64,000 nt of DNA from Myxococcus eversor (GTDB lineage: Bacteria; Myxococcota; Myxococcia; Myxococcales; Myxococcaceae), in assembly GCF_010894455.1 (NCBI RefSeq), contig NZ_JAAIXY010000020.1, forward strand, positions 149,023-213,022. Reading direction: 5' to 3'. Positions 37,057 through 44,918 of this stretch are shown here, in pieces; within the stretch, counting starts at the first letter, position 1, and each line of letters starts with the position of its first letter. The notes beneath the pieces are model-generated. The model was not told where the DNA came from, made no database searches, and worked only from the letters and a program-made list of their open reading frames with translations. The position numbers and the translations under genes were made by a program.

Positions 37057-40000
37057 TCACCGTCGCGCGCCTCGCGGCGCTTCCATCATCAGCACCGAGG
37101 GTACTCGATGGGGCTCGGCCAGGCGCAGCAGTGCGTAGCCGGTTCCAGAAAGCCCCACCATGAACCCAGGTGTCTCCACACCCAGGGGGACGCCGGAGAG
37201 CCAGCCATGCTTCCTGGCGCTCGCCAACAGCGTGGCGCCCCAGCGCCCCAATTCGTCGTCCGTCGCCGCGTCCCCACCCGCCGCCTCGCGCGAGGCCAGG
37301 AGCAGCTCCAGGCTGCCCGGGTCGCCATGGCACAGCGAGTGGTCGCGTCCCATGCCCAGCGCCCGGGTGTCCCGGAGCGCGGCGGCGAGCTCCTCGCGAG
37401 CCACCTTGTCCTCCATGCGTCGCAGGGACGCGAGCCGTCCCAGGCCGATGCCCGTGGAGCCATGGCACCAGGACGTCTTGAAGCGCGGCGTCTCGGGCCG
37501 GCCCCGCAGGTCGAGCCAGTTGTCCTTCTCGTGCACGAAGCACGAGCGCTCGTAGGCCAGCGCCTGTCGCGCCGTCTCCAGGAAGCGCGCCTCGCCGGTG
37601 AGCGCATGCAGCTCCACCAGCGCCAGGGCGATGCCCGCGGTGCCATGAGCGAAGCCCGTCAGTGCCGCGTCCGGCTCCAGTCGCGAGTGCCAGCCCACGC
37701 CCACCTTCTGCGCGCGGGCGCTCGCCACCAGGTGCTCACCGCAGCGTCGGGCCACCGTCAGCACGCGCTCGGAGGGCGCCGCGCGGTGCAGCGCCGCGAG
37801 CGCCAGGATGCACCCGGCCGCGCCATCCAGGATGTCGAAGTTCGCGTCCTGCTCGATGAGCGGCTCCAACTGAGCCATGCACGTCGCCGCGTGGTCCAGC
37901 AGGTCCGGCCGCTGCCACAGCGTGCCCAACTGCGTGTACGTGTAGAGCAGTCCGCCCCATCCGAGGAAGCCGCCCACCGACGCCGGTTGATGTCGGGGCT
38001 CGCCGTGCTTGCGCTCCATGGTGCGGACGGCGCCCCAGGCCAGCTCCGTGTAGCGGGCCTCGCCCGTCACCTCGCCCAGGGTCGCCAGGAAGAGCGCGAC
38101 GCCGGGCAGTCCGCCGTAGAGGTCCAACCCCAGGGGGCTCAGCCGCCACTGCCGGTTCCACCCCAGCGTCAGGCCGAACCAGGAGCACTCCTCGCGGCCG
38201 CCCACCGCGAGCACCTCCAGCCGGTCACCCAATGCGCGAGCCGCGTCGAGCAACTGCTCGCGGGTGAGCGGAGTGGTGCCCGGGACGGGCTCGTGGCGCG
38301 CGAGTCGGAGCGGGTCCGCTTCGATTCCCAGCGTGGCGAAGGAGGCGCGGATGGCCCAGACCTGCTTCTCGAAGTCCTGCTCGCCCAGCCGGTCCACCTG
38401 CTTCTTCAGTCGCTCCAGTCCCCGCTCGTCGAAGACGCCGGGAATCTCCTCGCCGGGCTCGCCCCAGACGCTCGTGCTGTCCGGCACCGTGGTGAAGAGC
38501 GGCACGTCGCCGCGCTCCAGGGACTGGCGCTCCGCTTGATTCACCTGCGTGAGGAACGGGAAGCGGTCCGTGTCGAGCCACAGCCGCTCGAAGAAACGGT
38601 CGCGGTCCAGCGCGTTGCGAAGGAGGTCCGGGTGGTGGCTCTCCATGAGCATCGTCTTGTAGACGAACGTGGGCCGCAGCAGCGTGCGCACCTCCACGTG
38701 CGCGAAGCGCGTCAACAGGCCCCACTCGCCCAGCAGCGAGTCCTTGTGCTGGCGCAAGAGCGAGTAGACCTCCGAGAAGCCGCGCACGACGCTGTCCTGG
38801 TAGTGGAACAGGTCCACGTCCTCGCCGTTGAGGGTGGGGCGGTTGAGGCCTCGGCGGAAGGCGCGGGGCTTGCGCGTGTAGTGCAGTTCGTCCGTGCCGG
38901 CGCCCTCCATCGTCGGGGCGTTGCGGTTACCCGCGTGGCCCTCTGGGTTGCCCATGCCGCTGATGTCCACGCCCGCGGTGCGCGCGTCCTCCCACGCCCG
39001 GCCCGGCAGGAGCCCCACGCGCAGCACGGAGGCGAACACCTCCTGCTCGCGCAAGAGCAGGTCCGCCTGCTCCGTCAGCCGCAGGGGCGGATGCAGCAGT
39101 GACTCCAGGTCGATGAGCACCGGGTGCTCACCGGCGGCGATGACGTTCTCGAAGTGGAAGTCCGTGCCGTCCAGCAGGTACAGCAGCGCCAGGTAGCCGC
39201 CGTGGCGCTGGTAGAAGCGGTGGACCTGCGCCTCGTCGGTGCACGTCTCGGCCTCCACGCACTGGACCCAGCCGTAGCCGTCGCGCTCGACGCGAGGGGT
39301 GAGCGGGAAGGGCGTGGAGACACCGCGCGCGTTCACCCACTCCAGCAGCGCGTGGAAGTGGTGGTCCGTCGCCAGCGAGCGAGGCTTGTAGATGACGGTG
39401 AGCCCGGAGGAGAACGTGACGCGCGCCACCGAGTGGCCGCCCCGGTGGATGTCTCCCAGCCCCGCCTTCAGCTCGGTGAGTTGCCCCAGTTCCTTGCCGG
39501 AATGGAGCATCTGTCGCAGTGATTCCTGGTCCGCGCACAGCCGCTGGAGGAACTCCAGGCTCGTGTCGGCCCACAGGGTAACACGTGTCACCAGGTTGCG
39601 AGCCAGCACCGGGTACTCGCGGTACAGCGCGGCGAGGACGTCGGGCTGTCGCAGCCGCTTCACGAAGGACTGGAAGCGCTCCGGCGGCGTCTGGCCGTCG
39701 AGCAGCTCCGACAGGCGGGCCACGTGCAGCTCCAACACGAGCGTGCGGCTCAGCAGGTCCAACACGGTGGGAGGCAGCGAGGCGAAGAGCACCCCGCCCA
39801 CCGTCTCCGGGTCGAAGGGCAGCGCCGCTCCCGAGGCGACGAGCGCCGAGATTCCTGCCTGGAGCCGCTCGAAGCCCTGACGCAGGAAGGGCTCCGCGGC
39901 GACGATGAGCGCCGCGTTCGGGCTGTTCACATACGACGCGGGGTAGGGCAGGCGCGTGGTGGGGGCGGGCCGCGCCAGGGCCGCCTCCACGTCATGCATC

Positions 40001-40278
40001 CACGCGGGCGCGACGGGGACGCGGGCGCGCACGGCCTCGATGGGCTCACCGAGCAACTGGCGCAGCGTGTCCTCGGAGATTCCCGCGGAGGCCAGCCGCT
40101 GCGCGAAGAGGGCGTCGTCGGAGAGCGGAGGCTTCTCGCGCCAGCGCTTGAGCCGGCGCTCCGCCAGGGCCGCGTCCACCGAGCCGCCCGGCGTGTCCGG
40201 GTGGGCACGCAGGGAGGCGATGCGCTCGGTGAGCGTGAGGGCGTGGTACCAGGCGAGGTCGGGCGGCGGCTGGGACAT
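37057..40278 (-). CDS. lanM: Class II lanthionine synthetase LanM
   Basis: This 1073-residue bifunctional enzyme dehydrates Ser/Thr of the precursor and adds Cys thiols to form thioether rings. The N-terminal dehydratase (to about 640) shows SGLTVIYKPRSL (phosphate-handling Lys), LLDGTDFHFENVIA and HPVLIDLESLLHPPL, all kinase-like residues of LanM. The C-terminal LanC-like cyclase (about 720-1070) has AHGTAGIAL, TSWCHGSTGIGLG near 938 and HSLCHGDPGSLELLL near 982. Its two Cys and one His form the zinc site and are intact. Length is typical. It is embedded in a minus-strand string with precursor, exporter and adaptor, making this a class II lanthipeptide cluster. Confidence 0.96.
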   Translation of the reverse strand: MSQPPPDLAWYHALTLTERIASLRAHPDTPGGSVDAALAERRLKRWREKPPLSDDALFAQRLASAGISEDTLRQLLGEPIEAVRARVPVAPAWMHDVEAALARPAPTTRLPYPASYVNSPNAALIVAAEPFLRQGFERLQAGISALVASGAALPFDPETVGGVLFASLPPTVLDLLSRTLVLELHVARLSELLDGQTPPERFQSFVKRLRQPDVLAALYREYPVLARNLVTRVTLWADTSLEFLQRLCADQESLRQMLHSGKELGQLTELKAGLGDIHRGGHSVARVTFSSGLTVIYKPRSLATDHHFHALLEWVNARGVSTPFPLTPRVERDGYGWVQCVEAETCTDEAQVHRFYQRHGGYLALLYLLDGTDFHFENVIAAGEHPVLIDLESLLHPPLRLTEQADLLLREQEVFASVLRVGLLPGRAWEDARTAGVDISGMGNPEGHAGNRNAPTMEGAGTDELHYTRKPRAFRRGLNRPTLNGEDVDLFHYQDSVVRGFSEVYSLLRQHKDSLLGEWGLLTRFAHVEVRTLLRPTFVYKTMLMESHHPDLLRNALDRDRFFERLWLDTDRFPFLTQVNQAERQSLERGDVPLFTTVPDSTSVWGEPGEEIPGVFDERGLERLKKQVDRLGEQDFEKQVWAIRASFATLGIEADPLRLARHEPVPGTTPLTREQLLDAARALGDRLEVLAVGGREECSWFGLTLGWNRQWRLSPLGLDLYGGLPGVALFLATLGEVTGEARYTELAWGAVRTMERKHGEPRHQPASVGGFLGWGGLLYTYTQLGTLWQRPDLLDHAATCMAQLEPLIEQDANFDILDGAAGCILALAALHRAAPSERVLTVARRCGEHLVASARAQKVGVGWHSRLEPDAALTGFAHGTAGIALALVELHALTGEARFLETARQALAYERSCFVHEKDNWLDLRGRPETPRFKTSWCHGSTGIGLGRLASLRRMEDKVAREELAAALRDTRALGMGRDHSLCHGDPGSLELLLASREAAGGDAATDDELGRWGATLLASARKHGWLSGVPLGVETPGFMVGLSGTGYALLRLAEPHRVPSVLMMEAPRGARR

Positions 40279-40341
40279 GATGGGGGTCGTCGAGGAGTGC
40301 CGCGTCCGGTGGGGGCCACCTGGGTGGCACCGCGCCGGTCG

Positions 40342-41406
40342 TCAGGTGGCCAGCGGGCGGGAGGGGTTGCGCAACCAGTAGTGCCGGAAGGCGAGATAGG
40401 CCTTCACCTGGAGCGGCTGCCCCGGTTGGTGGATGAGCTTCACGTGGTTGATGCGGCGGGCGAAGCCGCTGTGCTGGCCGGGCATCCGCTCGCTGGCGCG
40501 CACCAGGTTCTCTGGCCACTGTCCCTCGTGGGTGAGGGAGCTCTGCACACCCGCCCAGGTCAGCAGCGCATCGCGCTTGAGCGGCGTGCACAGCCCCTGC
40601 GCCACCAGCGTGTCCAACCACCGTTGCCAGCGGGCCGGGCTGGGGTCCTGGTCCAGGATGCACTCCAGGCCGAGCTTGGGGTGGATGCCCTCACCCACGT
40701 CGATGTCGAGCGTGAAGTCGTCCACGAAGGGCCGCGTCTCCTCCAGGAGCGCGTCCAGGACATCGGCCTCGCCCGGCCAACCCGCGTCGCGCAGCGCGGT
40801 GCCCAGGCCCTGATGGGGCAGCCCGCGGATGCACAGCCGCAGCGCGTCCGTGTGCCGGGAGAACATCATCCCCACCTGCTCGATGCGCGGCGGGCCGGGC
40901 AGCAGCTCCAGACAGCGCAGCATCGCCGGGGGGATGTCCGCGCGCCCGGGGCCGCGCAGCAACTCCAGGCTGCCGCGCACGGTGTCGAGCAGGTCCTCCG
41001 GGGGCTGCTCCGGCCCGAAGAAGACACCGGGGATGGGGACCTCGCCCTCCAGCTCCTGAAGGTCGAACTCCAGCCACATGTCCCTCACGCGCTTGTGCAG
41101 AGGGGAGGTAGGACTGGCCCACGTCCGGCAGTAGTCGCGCACGCGCTGCCAGACGGGGCTGTGCAGGAACGCGTCGGGTGGGTGGTAGTCGGGGTGGTGT
41201 CCCGCGAAGGCGGCGCGGGTGCCATCGGCGGCGAGCAGGTTGATGAGGAAGTCCCCCACTGGCGCGTCGTCACCCAGCCTGCACTCGAAGCCGCTGCTCG
41301 CGCACGGGGGGAGCTGACGGGCGATTCCGAGGATGGGCCGCAGCGCCTCGGGCGAGACGAGCGCTGGCGGGACGAACGGCACGGCGAGCCGCAGATAGTC
41401 TTCCAT
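40342..41406 (-). CDS. Unrecognised 354-residue protein in the lanthipeptide operon
   Basis: I do not recognise this family. The protein is soluble, with no signal or membrane segment. It contains HTDALRLCIRGLPHQGLGTALRD, then FTLDIDVGEGIHPKLGLECIL with several acidic residues, RWQRWLDTLVAQGLCTP and a C-terminal INHVKLIHQPGQPLQVKAYLAFRHYWLRNPSRP. The DxDxGEG and KLIHQPG segments look like active-site or ligand-binding loops. It is sandwiched between the PCAT exporter (48 bp) and lanM (63 bp), so it is probably needed for making or modifying the peptide, for example as a tailoring enzyme or LanM partner. It is not related by eye to LanM, LanP or LanI proteins. Confidence 0.75.
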   Translation of the reverse strand: MEDYLRLAVPFVPPALVSPEALRPILGIARQLPPCASSGFECRLGDDAPVGDFLINLLAADGTRAAFAGHHPDYHPPDAFLHSPVWQRVRDYCRTWASPTSPLHKRVRDMWLEFDLQELEGEVPIPGVFFGPEQPPEDLLDTVRGSLELLRGPGRADIPPAMLRCLELLPGPPRIEQVGMMFSRHTDALRLCIRGLPHQGLGTALRDAGWPGEADVLDALLEETRPFVDDFTLDIDVGEGIHPKLGLECILDQDPSPARWQRWLDTLVAQGLCTPLKRDALLTWAGVQSSLTHEGQWPENLVRASERMPGQHSGFARRINHVKLIHQPGQPLQVKAYLAFRHYWLRNPSRPLAT

Positions 41407-41454
41407 GGACAGACGCAGGGGGAGCCTCTCTTCGTTGCGTGTCGGGGATGGAGC

Positions 41455-43833
41455 TCAGCCGCTGAGCCGCTGGGAGTGAGGGGGGAGCTCGGCGGCCCCC
41501 TTGCTGGGGGCGTCTTCCGAGAGCTGCTTGCGCACCAGCTCCACGTAGTGGCCCTCGCGGCCCATCAGCTCCACGTGGGTGCCCCGCTCGACGAGCTTGC
41601 CGCCGTCCAGCACGAGGATGAGGTCCGCGTCACGCACGGTGCTGAGCCGGTGGGCGATGAGGATGCGCGTGCAGGACAGCGCCCCCAGGTTGTCGTCCAA
41701 CGTGCTCTCGGTGAGCACGTCGAGCTGGCTGGTGGCCTCGTCCAACAGCAGCAGCGCGGGCTTGCGCACCAGCGCCCGGGCCACCGCGAGCCGCTGCCGC
41801 TGTCCACCCGAAAGTCCGGAGCCGCCCGAGCCGGAGATGACCGTCTCGTAGCCCATGGGCATCTTCTCGATGTCGTCATGGATGACGGCGAGCTTCGCGG
41901 CCTCCATGACCTGCTCCAGCGGCAGGGACGGGTCGCTGAAGGTGATGTTCTCCCGGAGCGAGCCGCTGAAGAGGAACGGCTCCTGGAGCACCGCGCCGAA
42001 CTGCCCGCGCAGCATGACGTAGTCCAGCGACTGCATCGGCTGGCCGTCGTAGAGGATTTCGCCCGTGGAGGGCTCGTGCAGGCCGAGCAGCAGCATGGCC
42101 AGCGTCGTCTTGCCGGAGCCGCTGCGTCCCACCAGCGCCACCTTCTGCCCGGGCTGGATGCTCAGCGAAATCCCGTCGAGGACAACGGGTCCCTCGGGCG
42201 AGTAGCGGAAGCTGACGTCCTTGAGCTCCACCTGGCCGGACAGCTTGTCGATGGGCTTCACGTCCGGCAGCGACTGCTCCGGCGTGGCCTCCAGGATGTC
42301 GATGAGGCGGTTGAGGTGCGCGCCCACCATCTGGAGCTGCTGACCGGTGGCGGTGAGAGACGCGAGCGGCTGGATGCAGGAGACGGCCAGCGCGTTGAGC
42401 GCGAGCATGGTGCCCAGCGACATCTCCCCCGCGAGCACCTGGCGCGCGCCCAGCCACAAGAGCAGCAGCGGAGCCAAGGTGCGCAGCGTGAGCAGCGCGG
42501 AGTCCAGCACCGATGACAGGTGGTTGCGGCGCACCGTCACGTTCAGGTGCTTCATCAGGAGGTTGGACCAGTGGTCCAGCACCCGCTGCTCGGCGCCCGA
42601 GGCCTTGAGCGTGGCCACGCCAATCAGCGCCTCGGTGAGGTAGTTCTGCGACTCCGACTGCGCCGTCAGGCTCTCCTGGGTGAGGCCATGGATGCGCTGG
42701 TTGGTGCTCAAGAGCAGCGCCACTTGGATGGCGCCGATGATGATGGAGACGATGCCGAACAGCGGCGCCTGGAACAGCAGGATGGTGAAGTAGACGAGCA
42801 CCAGCAGGCCGTCGAGCACCACGGACAGCGTGCGGCTGGTGAGCGCCTCGCGGATGGCCACGTTGCTGCCCAACCGCGTGAGCAGATCGCCCGTGGTGCG
42901 CTGCTGGAAGAAGCGCAGCGGAAGCGTGAGCAGGTGGCCGAACAGCCCCAGCATCATCCGCGAGTCCAGGCGGGCGTACAGGTAGATGATGACGGCCGAG
43001 CGCAGGTAGCTCGTCAACCCCTGCGCCACCACGAGCACCGCCATCCCCAGCCCGAGCACCGTCATCAAATCCACGGCGCGATACGGCAGGACGCGGTCCA
43101 CGACGACTTGAGTGAGCAGCGGCAGCGACAGGCCGATGCCCTGCATCATCAGCGAGGCGGCGAAAATCTGTCCCAGGAACGCGCCGAAGCGCGGCACGCC
43201 CACCACGTAGGACAGCACCGTGCGCCAGGACGAATCGCCCGAGTGCTTGCGGCGCTGGAACTGGAGGCTCGGCTCGAACGACAGGGCCAGGCCCGTGAAG
43301 CCCGCGTCGAACTCCGAGGGCGTCAGCCGGCGACGTCCGCGCGCCGGGTCGACGACATCCACGTGGGACGGCGTCCAGCGCTCCACCACGAGGAAGTGGT
43401 TGAACTCCCAGAAGACGATGGCGGGCAGGGGGATGCGGTGGAAGTTGGCCAGCGTGACGGAGTAGCGCCGCGCGATGAGGCCGTGTGTCCGGGCCGCGCG
43501 GACGATGGCGAGCGCGGAGGCGCCGTCACGGCCGGTGTCCAGGCACTCGCGACAGTCGGCCGCGGCGGTGCGGCGTCCGTAATACGAGAGCACCATGGCC
43601 AGGCACGCGCCACCGCACTCCCGCGTGCTGAGCTGGAGGATGACGGGCACGCGCCGACGGCGGAACCACAGCACCAGCGGCCACAGCAGGCGCATCACCC
43701 GGTCCAACAGCCGGGGCGACGGCGTGGGGGAATCCGGGGGCGATGCGGTGGGCTCCTGGGGCGCCGTGGCCGAAGCCGAGGACTGCGCGGTGGACTCCGA
43801 GGACGGCGCGGCGGGCCTGGTCGGAAGGCTCAT
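41455..43833 (-). CDS. lanT: C39-peptidase ABC transporter (LanT/PCAT) for the lanthipeptide
   Basis: This 792-residue protein has a roughly 60-residue N-terminal extension rich in Pro/Ser. It is followed by a C39 peptidase domain with Gln67 and catalytic Cys73 (QLSTRECGGACLAMVLSYYG), His in NHFLVVER and Asp in VVDPARGRR. A six-helix exporter domain (about 190-490) precedes an ATPase with Walker A VGRSGSGKTTLA, signature SGGQRQRLAVARAL and LLLDEATSQLD. PCATs cut leader peptides after a double-glycine and export the core; the precursor here ends its leader in SGG, matching. The gene overlaps the adaptor gene by four bases. Confidence 0.95.
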   Translation of the reverse strand: MSLPTRPAAPSSESTAQSSASATAPQEPTASPPDSPTPSPRLLDRVMRLLWPLVLWFRRRRVPVILQLSTRECGGACLAMVLSYYGRRTAAADCRECLDTGRDGASALAIVRAARTHGLIARRYSVTLANFHRIPLPAIVFWEFNHFLVVERWTPSHVDVVDPARGRRRLTPSEFDAGFTGLALSFEPSLQFQRRKHSGDSSWRTVLSYVVGVPRFGAFLGQIFAASLMMQGIGLSLPLLTQVVVDRVLPYRAVDLMTVLGLGMAVLVVAQGLTSYLRSAVIIYLYARLDSRMMLGLFGHLLTLPLRFFQQRTTGDLLTRLGSNVAIREALTSRTLSVVLDGLLVLVYFTILLFQAPLFGIVSIIIGAIQVALLLSTNQRIHGLTQESLTAQSESQNYLTEALIGVATLKASGAEQRVLDHWSNLLMKHLNVTVRRNHLSSVLDSALLTLRTLAPLLLLWLGARQVLAGEMSLGTMLALNALAVSCIQPLASLTATGQQLQMVGAHLNRLIDILEATPEQSLPDVKPIDKLSGQVELKDVSFRYSPEGPVVLDGISLSIQPGQKVALVGRSGSGKTTLAMLLLGLHEPSTGEILYDGQPMQSLDYVMLRGQFGAVLQEPFLFSGSLRENITFSDPSLPLEQVMEAAKLAVIHDDIEKMPMGYETVISGSGGSGLSGGQRQRLAVARALVRKPALLLLDEATSQLDVLTESTLDDNLGALSCTRILIAHRLSTVRDADLILVLDGGKLVERGTHVELMGREGHYVELVRKQLSEDAPSKGAAELPPHSQRLSG

Positions 43834-44429
43834 CGACCGTGGCTCCGCGCGGCGTCACGGTTGAACGCGAGCAGCTCGATGAGTCGCTGCGAGCCCACGC
43901 GGACGCTCACCGGAAAGGTGCCGCCCAGGAAGTCGGAAGGCGACGGGCCCTCGGGCGATGCGCTCAGCCGCGCGACGAGGACAGCGGAGGGAGCCGCGCC
44001 GAGCTGGGACGGCACCAGGTCCACGCCGAAGCGCTCCCGCGCGGCCTTGGGGCTCAGGAGCTGAGGCTCCACGGTGAGGACCTCCGCGCGCAGGCGGGCG
44101 GCGGGGGACGAGGGCTCCACGACGAGCGGCTGTTGGGGCTGGAGCGCGGGGAGCGACTGGTGCGACAGGAAGACGAGCAGCAGCGGCTCACCCGGCCGGG
44201 CCAGGGGGCTGACGCGCGTGCCCTCCACGACGATGGCCACGCCGGACTCGAAGCGGGGAACCCGGGCGCTCCAGGCGAGCGCGCCGCAGCCCAGCACCAG
44301 CACGAGCGCCAACCACATCAGGGCCTGGGCGCGCGGTGCGACGAACGCGGGGAGCACCAACTGGGAGCGTCCCTGGACGAAGCGCTCCAAGGCGCCGGTG
44401 CGGAAGATGGAGGAGGGGGGCGCGCTCAT
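43830..44429 (-). CDS. Short HlyD-like membrane-fusion adaptor
   Basis: This 199-residue protein has a cytoplasmic N-terminus, one membrane segment at about 37-55 (ALMWLALVLVLGCGALAW) and a beta-rich periplasmic part (VPRFESGVAIVVEGTRV, PLVVEPSSPAARLRAEVL, GGTFPVSVRVGSQRLIELL). This is the outline of HlyD/NHLM-type secretion adaptors that partner C39 ABC exporters. The usual alpha-helical hairpin and much of the barrel are absent: the family is commonly 400 residues or more. It may therefore be a minimal adaptor. It overlaps the PCAT gene (ATGA) and starts 122 bp after the precursor stop. Confidence 0.75.
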   Translation of the reverse strand: MSAPPSSIFRTGALERFVQGRSQLVLPAFVAPRAQALMWLALVLVLGCGALAWSARVPRFESGVAIVVEGTRVSPLARPGEPLLLVFLSHQSLPALQPQQPLVVEPSSPAARLRAEVLTVEPQLLSPKAARERFGVDLVPSQLGAAPSAVLVARLSASPEGPSPSDFLGGTFPVSVRVGSQRLIELLAFNRDAARSHGR

Positions 44430-44512
44430 GAATGGCCCTTCGCCAAGGTGGCTCCCGCCAGGGGTGTGGGCACTGGAGGCACTGTGAGAACGCTACACAT
44501 CTCAGGCGGCTC

Positions 44513-44531
44513 CACTGCCTTGTGGGCAGTG
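44513..44531 (-). promoter_or_regulatory. Stem-loop between precursor gene and biosynthetic genes
   Basis: CACTGCC (44513-44519) and GGCAGTG (44525-44531) form a perfect 7-bp stem with a five-base loop, starting 21 bases after the precursor stop. There is no U-tract, so it is more likely a leaky terminator or mRNA-stabilising hairpin that lets precursor transcript exceed that of the downstream genes. Confidence 0.5.
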
Positions 44532-44551
44532 AAGCACGGTCCTGATTGAGA

Positions 44552-44740
44552 CTAGCAGCTGCACCAGTCGCAGCTGGCCGCGGCCAGACCGCCCGAGGCA
44601 ACGCCGAGGACTTCGTCGGTCAGCTCCAGGATGCCGGCCGGGTTCGCGGGGATGAGGTCCCGCTCGGACTCGGACAGGTTGTTGCGGAACTCCTCGTCCT
44701 TCCACGCACGGATGATCTCAGACTTGACGGAATCAGACAT
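44552..44740 (-). CDS. lanA: Class II lanthipeptide precursor with mersacidin-like leader
   Basis: This 62-residue peptide starts at ATG 44740 behind a strong AAGGAG site. The leader is SVKSEIIRAWKDEEFRNNL, SESERDLIPANPAG, ILELTDEVLGVASGG, the pattern of mersacidin/lichenicidin-type leaders with a double-glycine end at Gly50-Gly51. Cleavage there leaves an 11-residue core LAAASCDWCSC with Ser56 and Ser61 and Cys57, Cys60 and Cys62; there is no Thr. At most two thioether rings can form and one Cys must stay free or pair otherwise. It is the first gene of the minus-strand lan string. A longer frame starting upstream at 44872 lacks leader-like sequence and is not used. Confidence 0.93.
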   Translation of the reverse strand: MSDSVKSEIIRAWKDEEFRNNLSESERDLIPANPAGILELTDEVLGVASGGLAAASCDWCSC

Positions 44741-44745
44741 GGGCT

Positions 44746-44751
44746 TCTCCT
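44746..44751 (-). promoter_or_regulatory. Strong Shine-Dalgarno of the precursor gene
   Basis: The minus strand reads AAAGGAGAAGCCC directly before the ATG at 44740. This AGGAG-type site with near-ideal spacing is stronger than at most genes in the window and decides the start of the 62-residue precursor. Confidence 0.75.
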
Positions 44752-44851
44752 TTACAACGGGAGTACAGCGAGGGACCTGCGGCAACGCACCCGGGATTCG
44801 CCTGTCAGCACGCCTCCCGAGAAAGCCCAGTATGAGTTGACTAACGAACCG

Positions 44852-44901
44852 CCGGCAAGACGGGGGTATCATTTTTCACTGATACTTGAATGTATTGCCG
44901 G
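44852..44901 (-). promoter_or_regulatory. Nested inverted repeats upstream of the precursor gene
   Basis: CCGGCAA (44852-44858) pairs with TTGCCGG (44895-44901), and inside it GTATCA (44866-44871) pairs with TGATAC (44880-44885). The element lies in the most AT-rich stretch of the neighbourhood, between the glycosyltransferase stop and the precursor start. It could be an operator, or the end structure of the glycosyltransferase mRNA. A possible weak promoter reading toward lanA is TTGCCG, 18 bases, CATACT, which overlaps the inner edge of the repeat. Confidence 0.45.
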
Positions 44902-44918
44902 AATTCAGCGAGTTCTCG

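Noticed and set aside
39724..42516. 930-codon plus-strand open frame opposite lanM and the exporter
   Set aside because: It crosses two well-supported minus-strand genes and shows no domain or start context.
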